This document shows positions 1-7,986 of a stretch of DNA of 64,000 bases, piece by piece. This DNA is from UBA1240 sp045599185 (GTDB taxonomy: Bacteria; Spirochaetota; Spirochaetia; Treponematales; Treponemataceae). The notes beneath the pieces are model-generated. The model saw nothing but the letters and a program-made list of their open reading frames with translations. It had not been told where the DNA came from and ran no database searches. The stretch is from assembly GCA_045599185.1 (NCBI GenBank), contig JAZRVO010000027.1, positions 1 through 64,000 on the forward strand, in the 5' to 3' direction. The translations under genes and the position numbers were made by a program. Within the stretch, counting starts at the first letter, position 1. Every line of letters starts with the position of its first letter.

Positions 1-438
1 AGGGAAGAACCGGCGGCCAGCGAAAAGGTAAATGACAAGAGCCACAAGATATATTACAATGCAGAAAGCTGGCACAAAAGCGAAAACAAGGAAGTGCGCG
101 CATTCCTGAAGTTCCTTACAACGCAGGCAACCGACACCGATCTGACAAAAACAATTCAGTCTGCGGTTCACACATCCAGAAAAAACGAGCTATGGAGGAA
201 AAGCTTTATGACCCTGTATGAAATGATAGACGAAGTAAAAGCCGACGGCATCGCAATTGGACATGAAGAAGGGCTTTTGGAAGGCCTTGAACGCGGTTCG
301 TTTCAAAAGGCATACGAAACAGCGCGGAATTTCCTTGCAATGGGATTTTCTCTGGAACAGGTAGCGCAGGGAACCGGCCTTTCGATAGAAGCCATACAGG
401 AAATTGCTGACGAAATAAAAGCCGATACAGATAAATAA
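1..438 (+). CDS. Rpn-family recombination-promoting nuclease/putative transposase, C-terminal part (5' end outside window)
   Basis: The reading frame is open from base 1, so the gene starts upstream of the window; 145 codons plus stop are visible. The C-terminal region carries a charged helical stretch with GIAIGHEEGLLEGLERG, typical of the tail of Rpn / PD-(D/E)XK 'transposase-like' proteins that are often expanded in Treponema. It ends with a small helical motif (LEQVAQGTGLSIEAIQEI) common in these tails. The nuclease catalytic core would lie upstream and cannot be seen. In the family the N-terminal half has DNA endonuclease activity tied to RecA-independent recombination; that role here is inferred only. 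A terminator-like hairpin follows at 466-541. Confidence 0.7.
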   Translation, partial: REEPAASEKVNDKSHKIYYNAESWHKSENKEVRAFLKFLTTQATDTDLTKTIQSAVHTSRKNELWRKSFMTLYEMIDEVKADGIAIGHEEGLLEGLERGSFQKAYETARNFLAMGFSLEQVAQGTGLSIEAIQEIADEIKADTDK

Positions 439-465
439 AAACGCGCTATATATTTCAGCAAAGAG

Positions 466-541
466 GGAAGCCCTGCAAAAAACTTGTCATTGAAAACGTT
501 GTTTTCACCAGACGATTTTTACAGGGCTTTCCTATTTTTTT
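466..541 (+). terminator. Hairpin with T-run after the Rpn-like gene
   Basis: GGAAGCCCTG at 466-475 pairs with CAGGGCTTTCC at 522-532 across a long loop and is followed by TATTTTTTT. The position 28 bp after the stop fits a terminator, though the loop is unusually long. Confidence 0.5.
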
Positions 542-624
542 CGAGACTGGGCTTGTCTGTAGCGACTACTTATAACTTCAAATCAATTTTTCAGTATAAG
601 TTACAAAACGCCTCTTATTTTCAA

Positions 625-1383
625 TTAAAACACAATGCCCACTGCAACAAAGGCTGCGCACATTATAAAACAGATAACGTCACGGGTGCAGAACGGATAT
701 TTTTTAAGGCAGCTGCCTGCTTTCCGGAACTTAAAGCCGCGTAAGTCGGCAGCGATGGCCAGACTTTGGGTTTTGCGCACGGAAGAAACCAGAAGCGGCG
801 CGCAGAGCGGCAGTATGAGGGCTATTTTCTTGAACGGGTTACGCGTATCAAGCTCAATTCCGCGGCTGGTCTGGGCTTCCATAATTCCGGCCATTTCGGT
901 GGCAAAAACCGGTATAAAGCGGATAGCCGTTGTAAGTGTAAACGCGTATTTAAAGGGAATGTGGAGTTTTTCTACCAGGGCGTTGGAAAGGTCGCCCAGC
1001 TTGGTTACGGAAAGCATGATTGCAAGCGGCAAGGTTGCGCCGCTGAGGCGCAGCACCAGTGCAAGTGCGTTTTTTACGCCAAAATCGGTAACGCGGATAA
1101 ATTTCCATTCAAAAATTACGTTTCCGCCGCGGATAAAAAGAACCTGCAGAACGAACAGAAAAATCGAAATCTTTACAAGCCCTTTCAGCAGCGAAAAAGT
1201 GCGTTCCTTTATGCCGCAAATGCAGCCAACAATTATGTTGAAGGCCAGAAGCAGGCACAAAACCGGAATGCTGCCGGAAGAAAAACAGGCGATACAAACT
1301 GCAAAGGCAAAAACAAGTTTTGTCATCGGGTTCATTTTGTGAAAAACCGAATTACCGGGAACGTAGTCTAAAAATCCTTTCAT
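625..1383 (-). CDS. ecfT: Energy-coupling factor transporter transmembrane protein EcfT
   Basis: This 252-residue membrane protein has several hydrophobic segments and the EcfT-type cytoplasmic region with TSRGIELDTRNPFKKI and a later LAIAADLRGF. The latter corresponds to the two short Ala-Arg-Gly motifs that dock EcfT on the two ATPases. It would form the transmembrane scaffold linking the ATPases to a substrate-binding S component. The start codon overlaps the end of the ATPase gene by 4 bp (ATGA), and a good ribosome binding site (GAGGAAG) lies upstream, so translation is probably coupled. Substrate is not set by EcfT; the nearby TrpP-like S component suggests tryptophan or an indole-related compound, which is inference. 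Confidence 0.88.
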   Translation of the reverse strand: MKGFLDYVPGNSVFHKMNPMTKLVFAFAVCIACFSSGSIPVLCLLLAFNIIVGCICGIKERTFSLLKGLVKISIFLFVLQVLFIRGGNVIFEWKFIRVTDFGVKNALALVLRLSGATLPLAIMLSVTKLGDLSNALVEKLHIPFKYAFTLTTAIRFIPVFATEMAGIMEAQTSRGIELDTRNPFKKIALILPLCAPLLVSSVRKTQSLAIAADLRGFKFRKAGSCLKKYPFCTRDVICFIMCAAFVAVGIVF

Positions 1384-2945
1384 TTTTCTTCCTCTGTACA
1401 GTCGTACTGCAAGTTTTTAAGCGAATTTCTTTCCAGCTGGGGAACAAGGTCTGCCGGGTTGCCGTCGGCAAGAATTTTTCCGTGCCCGACAATCACCATT
1501 CTTTCTGCATAGTCGCGGACAATTTCCATGTCGTGGCAGACCATTATTACGGTTGTGCCGGCCTGGTTAAGTTCGCGCACGGCGTTCATAAGTTCAATGC
1601 ATTCCTTATAGTCAAGCCCGGTTGTCGGCTCGTCAAGAATCATAATTGAAGGGTGCACGGCAATAATTGAAGCCAGTGCAAGCTGCTGGCGCTGGCCGCG
1701 GCTAAGTGAAAACGGCGGAATGTCGCCGTCAAAACCGAAACGCGAAAGAATTTCTTCCGTGCGTTTTTCGGCATCCGGCAGTTTAAGCGCCTTAAGGCCA
1801 AATGCAATTTCGTCTTTTATGGTATAGCAGCACAGCTGCCGGTCAGGGTTCTGAAACAGAAAGCCGATATGCCGGGCAAGAACGCTGTTTCTGGTTTTTC
1901 TGGTATTAAGGCCGTTTACAAAAATGTCACCGGCGGCAGGCTTTAAAATGCCGCCCATAAGCTTACTCAGCGTAGATTTACCTGAACCGTTTTCGCCGGT
2001 AAGGGCTAAAAAGTCGCCTTTGTAAACGGAAAAATCTGTATTTTCAATAAGTGCGTTTTCATCGTAGCCGAAACTTACATTTTGAAGGCTTAGAACTGCT
2101 TCGCTGCCGGACACTTTTGTACTTTCTTTTTTAATAAAACTGTTCTGTTCAATTTCAATAATTTCTGCTGCCGGTTTGCCGTCTGCCAGTGCGTCAAGCA
2201 CTTTTCCCACGCGTTCGTGGTTCAGGCCAAGGTCTGCAAGTTCGTTGCGGTGGGTCAGAACTTCTTTAACGGTGCCGTAAAACTTTAATTTGCCTTTTTC
2301 TATAAAGGCAAGGTGGCTGGCGTATTCGCACAGAAGGCGAATTTTCTGTTCAATTACAATAACGGTAAGGGAATATTTCTGGTTCAGTTCTTTAAGTATG
2401 CGGAAAATATTGCGGCTGGCAGAAGGGTCAAGTTCGCCGGTGGGTTCGTCCAGAACCAGATATTTGGGACGAAGTGCCAGAATTGCGGCAATTGCAACTT
2501 TCTGCTTCTGACCGCCGGAAAGGCTTGAAATGTCACGTTCCCGCAGGTTTTCTATTCCAAGTTCGGTCAAAACCCAGTTTACGCGTTCTTCAATTTCTGC
2601 TTTTTCAAAATCAAAGTTTTCCAGCCCAAAAAGAATTTCGTCTTCTACCGAAGCACAGGTCATCTGGCTGTCAATGTCCTGAAAAACGCTGCCGATTATC
2701 CGGCTCAGGCTGCATGCTTCCGTATCAAACACGTCCTGTCCGTCTACGGTTACTTTTCCGTAATAGTCGCCTTTAAAGTGATGCGGAATGATGCCGTTAA
2801 TGGCACAGCTTAGGGTTGTTTTGCCGGCTCCAGACGAGCCGATTATGCCTAAAAAGTCGCCGTCGTTAACCGAAAAGCTGATGTTTTTAAGTGCGTTTTC
2901 TTTTGCATCAAGGTAAGAAAAACTGAAATTCTCAAAGGTAATCAT
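1380..2945 (-). CDS. ECF transporter ATPase with two fused ABC domains (EcfA-EcfA')
   Basis: This 521-residue protein holds two complete ABC ATPase domains in one chain. Domain 1 has Walker A GSSGAGKT (36-43), signature LSGGQ (142-146) and Walker B YLVLDEP (162-168). Domain 2 has Walker A GENGSGKS (317-324), signature LSRGQ (414-418) and Walker B IMILDEP (434-440). In most ECF systems EcfA and EcfA' are separate proteins of about 280 residues, so this is a fused pair. It lies between the S component and ecfT on the minus strand and overlaps ecfT by 4 bp. No clear ribosome binding site was seen before its ATG, and 217 bp containing a family A repeat separates it from the S-component gene. Confidence 0.9.
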   Translation of the reverse strand: MITFENFSFSYLDAKENALKNISFSVNDGDFLGIIGSSGAGKTTLSCAINGIIPHHFKGDYYGKVTVDGQDVFDTEACSLSRIIGSVFQDIDSQMTCASVEDEILFGLENFDFEKAEIEERVNWVLTELGIENLRERDISSLSGGQKQKVAIAAILALRPKYLVLDEPTGELDPSASRNIFRILKELNQKYSLTVIVIEQKIRLLCEYASHLAFIEKGKLKFYGTVKEVLTHRNELADLGLNHERVGKVLDALADGKPAAEIIEIEQNSFIKKESTKVSGSEAVLSLQNVSFGYDENALIENTDFSVYKGDFLALTGENGSGKSTLSKLMGGILKPAAGDIFVNGLNTRKTRNSVLARHIGFLFQNPDRQLCCYTIKDEIAFGLKALKLPDAEKRTEEILSRFGFDGDIPPFSLSRGQRQQLALASIIAVHPSIMILDEPTTGLDYKECIELMNAVRELNQAGTTVIMVCHDMEIVRDYAERMVIVGHGKILADGNPADLVPQLERNSLKNLQYDCTEEEK

Positions 2946-3030
2946 AATTTTATTTGTTTTCTTCTATTAAGTGGTATGTTGAATTTTTGAACAAAAGGCC
3001 AAATTTTTTCAGCTTAAAGTAAATGTGTTA

Positions 3031-3120
3031 AAGGCAGCCGCAGACAGACGCAGCCACGAGAAAAAATAAGCCGTGCTTTTTACAAATTTTTCGTGGTGGT
3101 GCTTTTCTGCGGTTACTTTT
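3031..3120 (-). repeat. Dispersed repeat family A, copy A1
   Basis: Lies between the S-component gene and ecfA. In the reverse orientation it shows the family pattern: CCACGAAAAA, a loop, GCACGGCTTATTTTTT, TCGTGGCTGCG and TCTGCGGCTG. The stem CCACGAAAAA pairs with TTTTTCTCGTGG, with one extra base. Homologous copies occur near 18331, 22091, 26044, 32491, 35690 and 56886. Confidence 0.75.
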
Positions 3121-3162
3121 ATTGCCTTCAATATAAACTAGAAAGCTAGCCTTTTATTTGAA

Positions 3163-3726
3163 TTATTTTAAGGTTGCCTTTAACGGGTAGTACAAAACCT
3201 GCACGATGATGCAGTTTATTAAGGCGGTAAAGCCAACAATCGGCACGTAAGCGGCAAGGGCTTCCGGCGTAGATTTAATTACTACCAGAAGGAATGTGGC
3301 ATAAATGCCGCCTGAAACAACCGTACTGATGAATGTGGCAAGCATAGGCATTATGTCTACTTTTTTGCCGATTTTTGGCAGCTGAATTTTAATTAAAAGT
3401 GCCATTACGATTGCACCGAAAAATTCTGATAAAAAGTTCAGCCACGGTGTTCCGGGGAAAAACTGGCAGATTGCGCCGGCTAAAAGACCGATGATGGCGG
3501 CTTCCCATACTTTTGGGCGGATAAGTACGATTGCCATACAGTACATGGCAATGATGAAGTTTGGTTTCATTCCAAAAAAGTTGATAACTGAACCTACAAA
3601 AAACTTTAATACGGCACCGGCGGCCAAAAGAATGGCTGTAAGTACCAAATCGCGGATAGTGAGTCCTTTGCTTTCTTTTACTGCGCTTTCACGTTTTGCG
3701 CCGGTGTTTTCCATTTCGTCAGACAT
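3163..3726 (-). CDS. ECF transporter S component, TrpP-like
   Basis: This 187-residue membrane protein starts at the ATG preceded by GCGAGG, which reads MSDEMENTG. A longer upstream frame exists but has no ribosome binding site. After a charged N-terminus (about 20 residues) it has five to six hydrophobic segments. The segment FFGMKPNFIIAMYCMAIVLI resembles the GMKPD region of Bacillus TrpP (YhaG), the tryptophan transporter S-like family. It would bind the substrate and associate with EcfT and the double ATPase encoded downstream. A near-consensus promoter lies 40 bp upstream (3766-3794). Tryptophan specificity is inferred from family resemblance and not shown by residues I can verify. Confidence 0.75.
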   Translation of the reverse strand: MSDEMENTGAKRESAVKESKGLTIRDLVLTAILLAAGAVLKFFVGSVINFFGMKPNFIIAMYCMAIVLIRPKVWEAAIIGLLAGAICQFFPGTPWLNFLSEFFGAIVMALLIKIQLPKIGKKVDIMPMLATFISTVVSGGIYATFLLVVIKSTPEALAAYVPIVGFTALINCIIVQVLYYPLKATLK

Positions 3727-3765
3727 ATTAAACCTCGCTGCGTTAAGTTTCTTTTGATAGTAACA

Positions 3766-3794
3766 ATAATAAATCTGCCCTATGTTTTTGTCAA
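3766..3794 (-). promoter_or_regulatory. Strong sigma-70 type promoter for the TrpP-like gene
   Basis: On the minus strand TTGACA (3789-3794), 17 bp, then TATTAT (3766-3771). The predicted start near 3759 leaves a leader of about 32 nt that contains the ribosome binding site. No T-box or attenuator structure was seen in this short leader. Confidence 0.7.
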
Positions 3795-3896
3795 TAGAAA
3801 CACGCAGAATATTTTTACATTGTATATTTTTGTCCATGCCTCATTTTTTTCAAAAATTGCAGAATTTTTTATGCTGGGCTTGCATGAAAAATAAGT

Positions 3897-4052
3897 ACAG
3901 TTTGCGCGTGCTGATTGTTTGGTCTGTTATCATCACTGATATATGCACGCGGAAGAGTTTTGCAAAGCAAAACTCTTCCCCTTTTGGTAAGTGTTGGATT
4001 TGCCTGCACCAGACAGCAGTTAGAGGCAGTTCAAGTAGCAAAAGTTCAAGCC
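3897..4052 (+). repeat. Dispersed repeat family B, copy B1
   Basis: Intergenic element with a perfect 13-bp stem, GGAAGAGTTTTGC (3951-3963) and GCAAAACTCTTCC (3967-3979), with loop AAA. It is flanked on the left by TTTGCGCGTGC and TATATGCACGC, and on the right by a module running from TTTGCCTGCAC to GTAGCAAAAGTTC (about 3999-4048). Copy B5 near 20950-21110 matches it in reverse orientation over most of this length. Confidence 0.75.
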
Positions 4053-4064
4053 CGCTTACACAAA

Positions 4065-4149
4065 AAATGACGTAGTTTTGCACCGCAAAACTATGGGCTT
4101 TTGCCTGCACTAGGCAGCAGTTAGAGGTAGTTCAAGTAGCAAAAGTTCG
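4065..4149 (+). repeat. Dispersed repeat family B, copy B2 (tandem with B1)
   Basis: Hairpin CGTAGTTTTGC (4071-4081) and GCAAAACTATG (4085-4095), followed by a near-copy of the B1 right-hand module at about 4099-4149 (CAGCAGTTAGAGG, then GTTCAAGTAGCAAAAGTTC). B1 and B2 are therefore adjacent copies sharing the right module but having different hairpin arms. Confidence 0.75.
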
Positions 4150-4153
4150 TTTA

Positions 4154-4182
4154 TTGTGCAAAGTGCAATTTTGCAATAACTT
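4154..4182 (+). promoter_or_regulatory. Candidate leaderless promoter for lrgA
   Basis: TTGTGC (4154-4159), 17 bp, TAACTT (4177-4182), then 6 nt to the ATG at 4189. The gene has no Shine-Dalgarno sequence. Both boxes are weak matches, so this is one of the less certain members of the group. Confidence 0.35.
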
Positions 4183-4188
4183 TACCTT

Positions 4189-4587
4189 ATGAAATATCTT
4201 AAACAATTTGCGCTTATTCTGGCACTTTCCCTTGCCGGAGAACTTTTAAATATGTATCTGCCTTTGCCAGTTCCGGCTGGCATTTACGGCATGGTTCTGC
4301 TTTTTATTCTGCTGTGCCTGGGCGTTGTAAAACTGCCCCAGGTTAAGCAAACCGCAGATTTTTTAATTGAAATTATGACAATTTCCTTTATTCCGGCCGG
4401 TGTTGGACTTATTACCAGCTGGAACGTGCTTAAACCGGTTGTTTTGCAGGTGGCAGGCATTACGGTTTTTACCACGTTTTTAATTATGGCGGTTGCAGGC
4501 AGGGTTTGCCAGTTTTTGCTGAACAAAAAGGGCGGCAAAGACAAAGCCGGTAAAACTGTGCCACACACGGCAAAAACTGAAAAATAG
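4189..4587 (+). CDS. lrgA: LrgA/CidA family holin-like membrane protein
   Basis: This 132-residue protein has four predicted membrane segments. The N-terminal half matches the CidA/LrgA pattern, with GELLNMYLPLPVPAGIYGM followed by a long hydrophobic helix and LPQVKQTADFL. The C-terminus is a short charged tail. In the family, LrgA works with LrgB and is linked to control of murein hydrolase export or to small-metabolite (for example pyruvate) movement; which applies here is unknown. The lrgB gene follows after 14 bp, so the two form an operon. There is no ribosome binding site before the ATG, and a -10-like box sits 6 nt upstream. Confidence 0.88.
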   Translation: MKYLKQFALILALSLAGELLNMYLPLPVPAGIYGMVLLFILLCLGVVKLPQVKQTADFLIEIMTISFIPAGVGLITSWNVLKPVVLQVAGITVFTTFLIMAVAGRVCQFLLNKKGGKDKAGKTVPHTAKTEK

Positions 4588-4601
4588 CGGGGCTATATTT
4601 T

Positions 4602-5303
4602 ATGGAAGAAATTTTTAAGAATTCGCTTTTTGCAGGAATTACCCTTAGCCTTGGCTGCTACGCGCTGGGCAGTTTGCTGCGCAAAAAGTTTACAAGCCCG
4701 TGGGTAAACCCGTTTTTAATTTCGGTTGTGGTAAGCATTGCCGTGCTTGTTCTTTGCAAAATTGATTACGAATATTATTACCAGAGTGCAAAATATATGA
4801 GTTTTTTGCTTACTCCGGCAACGGTTTGTCTGGCAGTGCCTTTGTACGAACAGCTGGAACTGCTGAAAAAAAACTTTTGGGCAATTGTTATGGGCATTTT
4901 TGCCGGTGCGCTTGCCAGTGCCGTAAGCATTTTTATTCTGTGCTTTCTGCTTAAACTTCCAAAGGAAATGCTTGCAACCCTTTTGCCCAAAACGGTAACA
5001 ACTGCAATTGGTATGGGGGTTTCGGAAGAGCTGGGCGGCTACGTAACGATTACGGTTGCAACGATTGTTGTAACAGGCATTTTGGGCAACGTACTTGCCG
5101 ATGTTTTTTTGAAACTGTTTAAAATTACAGACCCAATTGCTCAGGGCATAGCACTGGGTACCAGCGCCCACGCAATGGGTACGGCAAAAGCCCACGAACT
5201 TGGACAGATTCAGGGTGCAATGAGCGGCCTTTCCATTGTGATAACCGGCATTTTTACCGTAATTTTAGCCCCGGTTTTTGCAAGCCTGTACGCCCTGCTT
5301 TAA
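4602..5303 (+). CDS. lrgB: LrgB family membrane protein
   Basis: This 233-residue, multi-pass membrane protein has the LrgB hallmarks: the conserved C-terminal block LLPKTVTTAIGMGVSEELGG, then GTSAHAMGTAKAHELG about 45 residues later, and a final hydrophobic helix. It is the usual length for the family. It follows lrgA by 14 bp and is probably made from the same mRNA. The pair acts at the inner membrane and has been linked to autolysis control and pyruvate transport in Firmicutes; the function in spirochaetes is not established. Confidence 0.92.
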   Translation: MEEIFKNSLFAGITLSLGCYALGSLLRKKFTSPWVNPFLISVVVSIAVLVLCKIDYEYYYQSAKYMSFLLTPATVCLAVPLYEQLELLKKNFWAIVMGIFAGALASAVSIFILCFLLKLPKEMLATLLPKTVTTAIGMGVSEELGGYVTITVATIVVTGILGNVLADVFLKLFKITDPIAQGIALGTSAHAMGTAKAHELGQIQGAMSGLSIVITGIFTVILAPVFASLYALL

Positions 5304-5329
5304 CCGCAGTTTTTTTGCTTTGCTGAACT

Positions 5330-5422
5330 TGTACAAAAATTGACGTAGTTTTGCAGTGCAAAACTACGGGCTTTTGCCTGCGCAAGCGACGGTTAGAGGC
5401 AACGTAAAAAGCAAAGGCTCTG
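5330..5422 (+). repeat. Dispersed repeat family B, copy B3
   Basis: Hairpin with a perfect 11-bp stem, CGTAGTTTTGC (5344-5354) and GCAAAACTACG (5358-5368), followed by GGGCTTTTGCCTGCG and GGTTAGAGGCAACGTA, which match the right-hand module of B2. It lies 27 bp after lrgB. The rest of the gap to 5610 is AT-rich and shows no further structure. Confidence 0.72.
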
Positions 5423-5610
5423 TTTCTAATATATTGCAAAGTATCGCAAAATATGTCAAAATCTGCAAACGCTTTTCTACAATTTCAATTAAGCAGCTGA
5501 ATCATTTTTCAGGCAAATTCTGCAAATTCTAACTTGTAAATATGCGCAATTTAAAAATCACCCAATTAAGCAACTAAAAACAGAAAGTAGATATTAAGGA
5601 GGCTTCTAAA

Positions 5611-7707
5611 ATGGAAGCGGATATTACCTCTCGTATGGCAGATTTGGTTATACAAATTGGTGTAATCATTTTTGCAGTGCGTTTTTTTGGTTTTTTGGCA
5701 AAAAAAGTTCATATTGCCCCGGTACTTGGCGAATTGCTTGCCGGTGTTGTTTTAGGTCCTTACGCTTTGGGCGCAATTTCGCTGCCCGGCTTTCCTGAAG
5801 GACTTTTTCCGCTAAATTCTGCTTCTTTAGCCGTTTCGCCGGAACTTTACGGTTTTTCAATGGTTGCTTCCATTATTCTGCTTTTTGCATCTGGTTTGGA
5901 AACTGACCTTGCCCTGTTCCTGCGCTATTCTGTTGCAGGCGGCGTAATTGGTATTGGCGGTGTTGCCTTTTCGTTTATCATTGGCGATGTCTGCGGAATG
6001 CTTCTGCTGGGCTGCGGCTTTATGGACGTTCGCTGCCTTTTCCTTGGCATTATGTCTACTGCAACTTCTGTTGGTATTACTGCCCGCATTTTGTCTGACA
6101 AAAAGAAAATGGATTCTCCTGAAGGCGTAACGATTCTGGCAAGTGCCGTTTTTGACGACGTTTTGGGCATTATTTTGCTTGCCATTGTTATGGGCATTGC
6201 GGCTGCCGTTAACAGCGCAAATGGTGCAGTTACCATCGACGGCAAACAGATTGCGCTTATTGCACTTCGCGCATTCAGCATCTGGCTTATTGTAACTGCT
6301 TTGGGTTTAATTTTCTCAAAGAAAATTGCCAGTTTCTTAAAGCTTTTCAAGCACACATTCGATTTTTCAATTGCAGCTTTAGGTCTTGGCCTTCTTTTGG
6401 GCGGTTTTTTTGAAAAACAGGGCCTGGCAATGATTATTGGTGCTTACGTAACCGGCCTTTCACTTTCAGGTTCGGACATTGCGGCAATTATTCAGGAACG
6501 CATTCACGGCCTGTACGAATTTTTTGTACCGGTTTTCTTCGCCGTTATGGGTATGATGGTTAATGTTGGCGAACTGATGTCTAAGCAGGTTCTGGTATTT
6601 GGCGCAATTTACAGCGTTACCGCAGTTCTTGCAAAAGTGATTGGCTGTGGTTTGCCGGCAATGGCGTTTGGCTTTAACCTTAAAGGCGGTTTGCGCATTG
6701 GCTGCGGTATGGTTCCGCGCGGCGAAGTTGCCTTGATTATTGCCGGCATCGGTTTAACTGCCGGTATTCTTGATGAACAGATGTTCGGCGTTGTAATTTT
6801 GATGACACTTGCCACAACTCTGGTTGCGCCGCCACTTATCAGTTCTTCACTGTCTGTTCCAGGCAAAGGTACCAAAAAAGAAACCCGTTCCAGCGACAAC
6901 ACGACTTTTTCGTGGGATTTTGGTACGGACGAAATTGCAGACCTCGTTATCGATATGCTTTTGAAAGAACTTAAAAACGAAGGTTTTTATGTTCAGATGA
7001 TGAATATTGACGAAGGTTTGTCGCAGGCTCGCAAGGGCGACATTTCGCTTTCCATTACAGAAATGGAATCGGTTGTTACGATTGAAACCGGCGTTGAAGA
7101 TGCGGGCTTTGTTAAAAATTCAATTTACGAAGTCGTACTGCGCCTTGGTGACATGATTCAAAGCCTTAAACAGAACTGTGCGCCTATTAAACCTTCCATG
7201 CTTGACCCTGAAAATGACGCATGCCGCACTGACCCGGACGTTTTGAAACTGCTGAACCCGGCAATTGTAAACATGCACTTGAAAGGTACAACCAAAGACG
7301 AAGTTTTGCAGGAAATGGTTATGCTTCTTTCTAACAGCGGCCTTGTACGCGACTGGCAGATGGTTCTGGAAGACGTAAAATCCCGCGAACAGATTATGAG
7401 TACCGGCATGCAGCGCGGTATTGCATTCCCTCATGCAAAATCGGACGGGGTTGTTTCTACCTGCATTGCAATTGGTATTGCACCGGAAGGCGTGCCTTTC
7501 AACAGTTTTGACGGCGAAGATTCACGTTTCTTTGTAATGATTGTTTCACCGCGCAAAACTTCTTCTCCGCACATGCTTTTGCTTTCTTCTATGAGCTTTA
7601 TTTTGCGCGATGCAGAAGTTGTAGAAAAACTTATTGCAAGCCCGAACCCGGAAAAAATGCTTGAACTTATGAAAGAAGTAGCAGAAACAAACCCGGCAAA
7701 ACATTGA
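5611..7707 (+). CDS. Cation:proton antiporter (CPA2 type) fused to a PTS EIIA domain
   Basis: This 698-residue protein starts after a strong AAGGAGG site. Residues about 1-415 form a Na+/H+ exchanger (KefB/CPA2-like) membrane domain with about twelve helices, including LGELLAGVVLGPYALG and FASGLETDL near the N-terminus and GMVPRGEVALI near residue 370. Residues about 430-540 are a soluble linker. Residues about 545-690 match the fructose/mannitol-type (type 2) PTS EIIA domain, with the phospho-acceptor histidine in GIAFPHAKSD (H608). The antiporter would move Na+ or K+ against protons in the inner membrane. The EIIA domain suggests gating by PTS phosphorylation state, which is inferred. It stands alone; a terminator follows at 7807-7853. 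Confidence 0.9.
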   Translation: MEADITSRMADLVIQIGVIIFAVRFFGFLAKKVHIAPVLGELLAGVVLGPYALGAISLPGFPEGLFPLNSASLAVSPELYGFSMVASIILLFASGLETDLALFLRYSVAGGVIGIGGVAFSFIIGDVCGMLLLGCGFMDVRCLFLGIMSTATSVGITARILSDKKKMDSPEGVTILASAVFDDVLGIILLAIVMGIAAAVNSANGAVTIDGKQIALIALRAFSIWLIVTALGLIFSKKIASFLKLFKHTFDFSIAALGLGLLLGGFFEKQGLAMIIGAYVTGLSLSGSDIAAIIQERIHGLYEFFVPVFFAVMGMMVNVGELMSKQVLVFGAIYSVTAVLAKVIGCGLPAMAFGFNLKGGLRIGCGMVPRGEVALIIAGIGLTAGILDEQMFGVVILMTLATTLVAPPLISSSLSVPGKGTKKETRSSDNTTFSWDFGTDEIADLVIDMLLKELKNEGFYVQMMNIDEGLSQARKGDISLSITEMESVVTIETGVEDAGFVKNSIYEVVLRLGDMIQSLKQNCAPIKPSMLDPENDACRTDPDVLKLLNPAIVNMHLKGTTKDEVLQEMVMLLSNSGLVRDWQMVLEDVKSREQIMSTGMQRGIAFPHAKSDGVVSTCIAIGIAPEGVPFNSFDGEDSRFFVMIVSPRKTSSPHMLLLSSMSFILRDAEVVEKLIASPNPEKMLELMKEVAETNPAKH

Positions 7708-7806
7708 AGGCTTGAGTTTTTTCAAAAAATCTTCTTTTGGAAAAACATGAAATCTTTGATGACAGAAGAAACTTAAATATTTTTAAGCGTGCAGAATGCT
7801 TAAAGC

Positions 7807-7853
7807 AAAAACCGCAGAATGATGAAAGATTTTTCACTTTTCTGCGGTTTTTT
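7807..7853 (+). terminator. Terminator after the antiporter gene
   Basis: AAAACCGCAGAA pairs with TTCTGCGGTTTTTT, ending in a T-run. It lies 100 bp after the antiporter stop codon. Confidence 0.7.
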
Positions 7854-7882
7854 ATTTGTGGTTTGCTTTTACGGTTTTGTGC

Positions 7883-7930
7883 AAAAAAAAGCAGGCACCG
7901 TAACTGCTGCTTGCAATAACAGTGCCTGCG
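7883..7930 (-). terminator. Terminator for the 132-residue hypothetical gene
   Basis: GCAGGCAC (7891-7898) pairs with GTGCCTGC (7922-7929). Read on the minus strand the stem is followed by an eight-T run (7883-7890). It lies about 57 bp downstream of the gene at 7987-8385. Confidence 0.7.
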
Positions 7931-7986
7931 CTTTTGTCAAAACTTTCCCACCAAAGCTTTGACCAGCTTTTTTACTTTTTATCGCT

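Noticed and set aside
635..1342. Long open frames on the plus strand opposite ecfT and similar shadow frames elsewhere
   Set aside because: They overlap well-supported membrane protein genes on the other strand, lack ribosome binding sites, and have low-complexity, basic translations.
3727..3900. T-box or tryptophan attenuator upstream of the TrpP-like gene
   Set aside because: The predicted leader is only about 32 nt, with no antiterminator-terminator pair or specifier loop.
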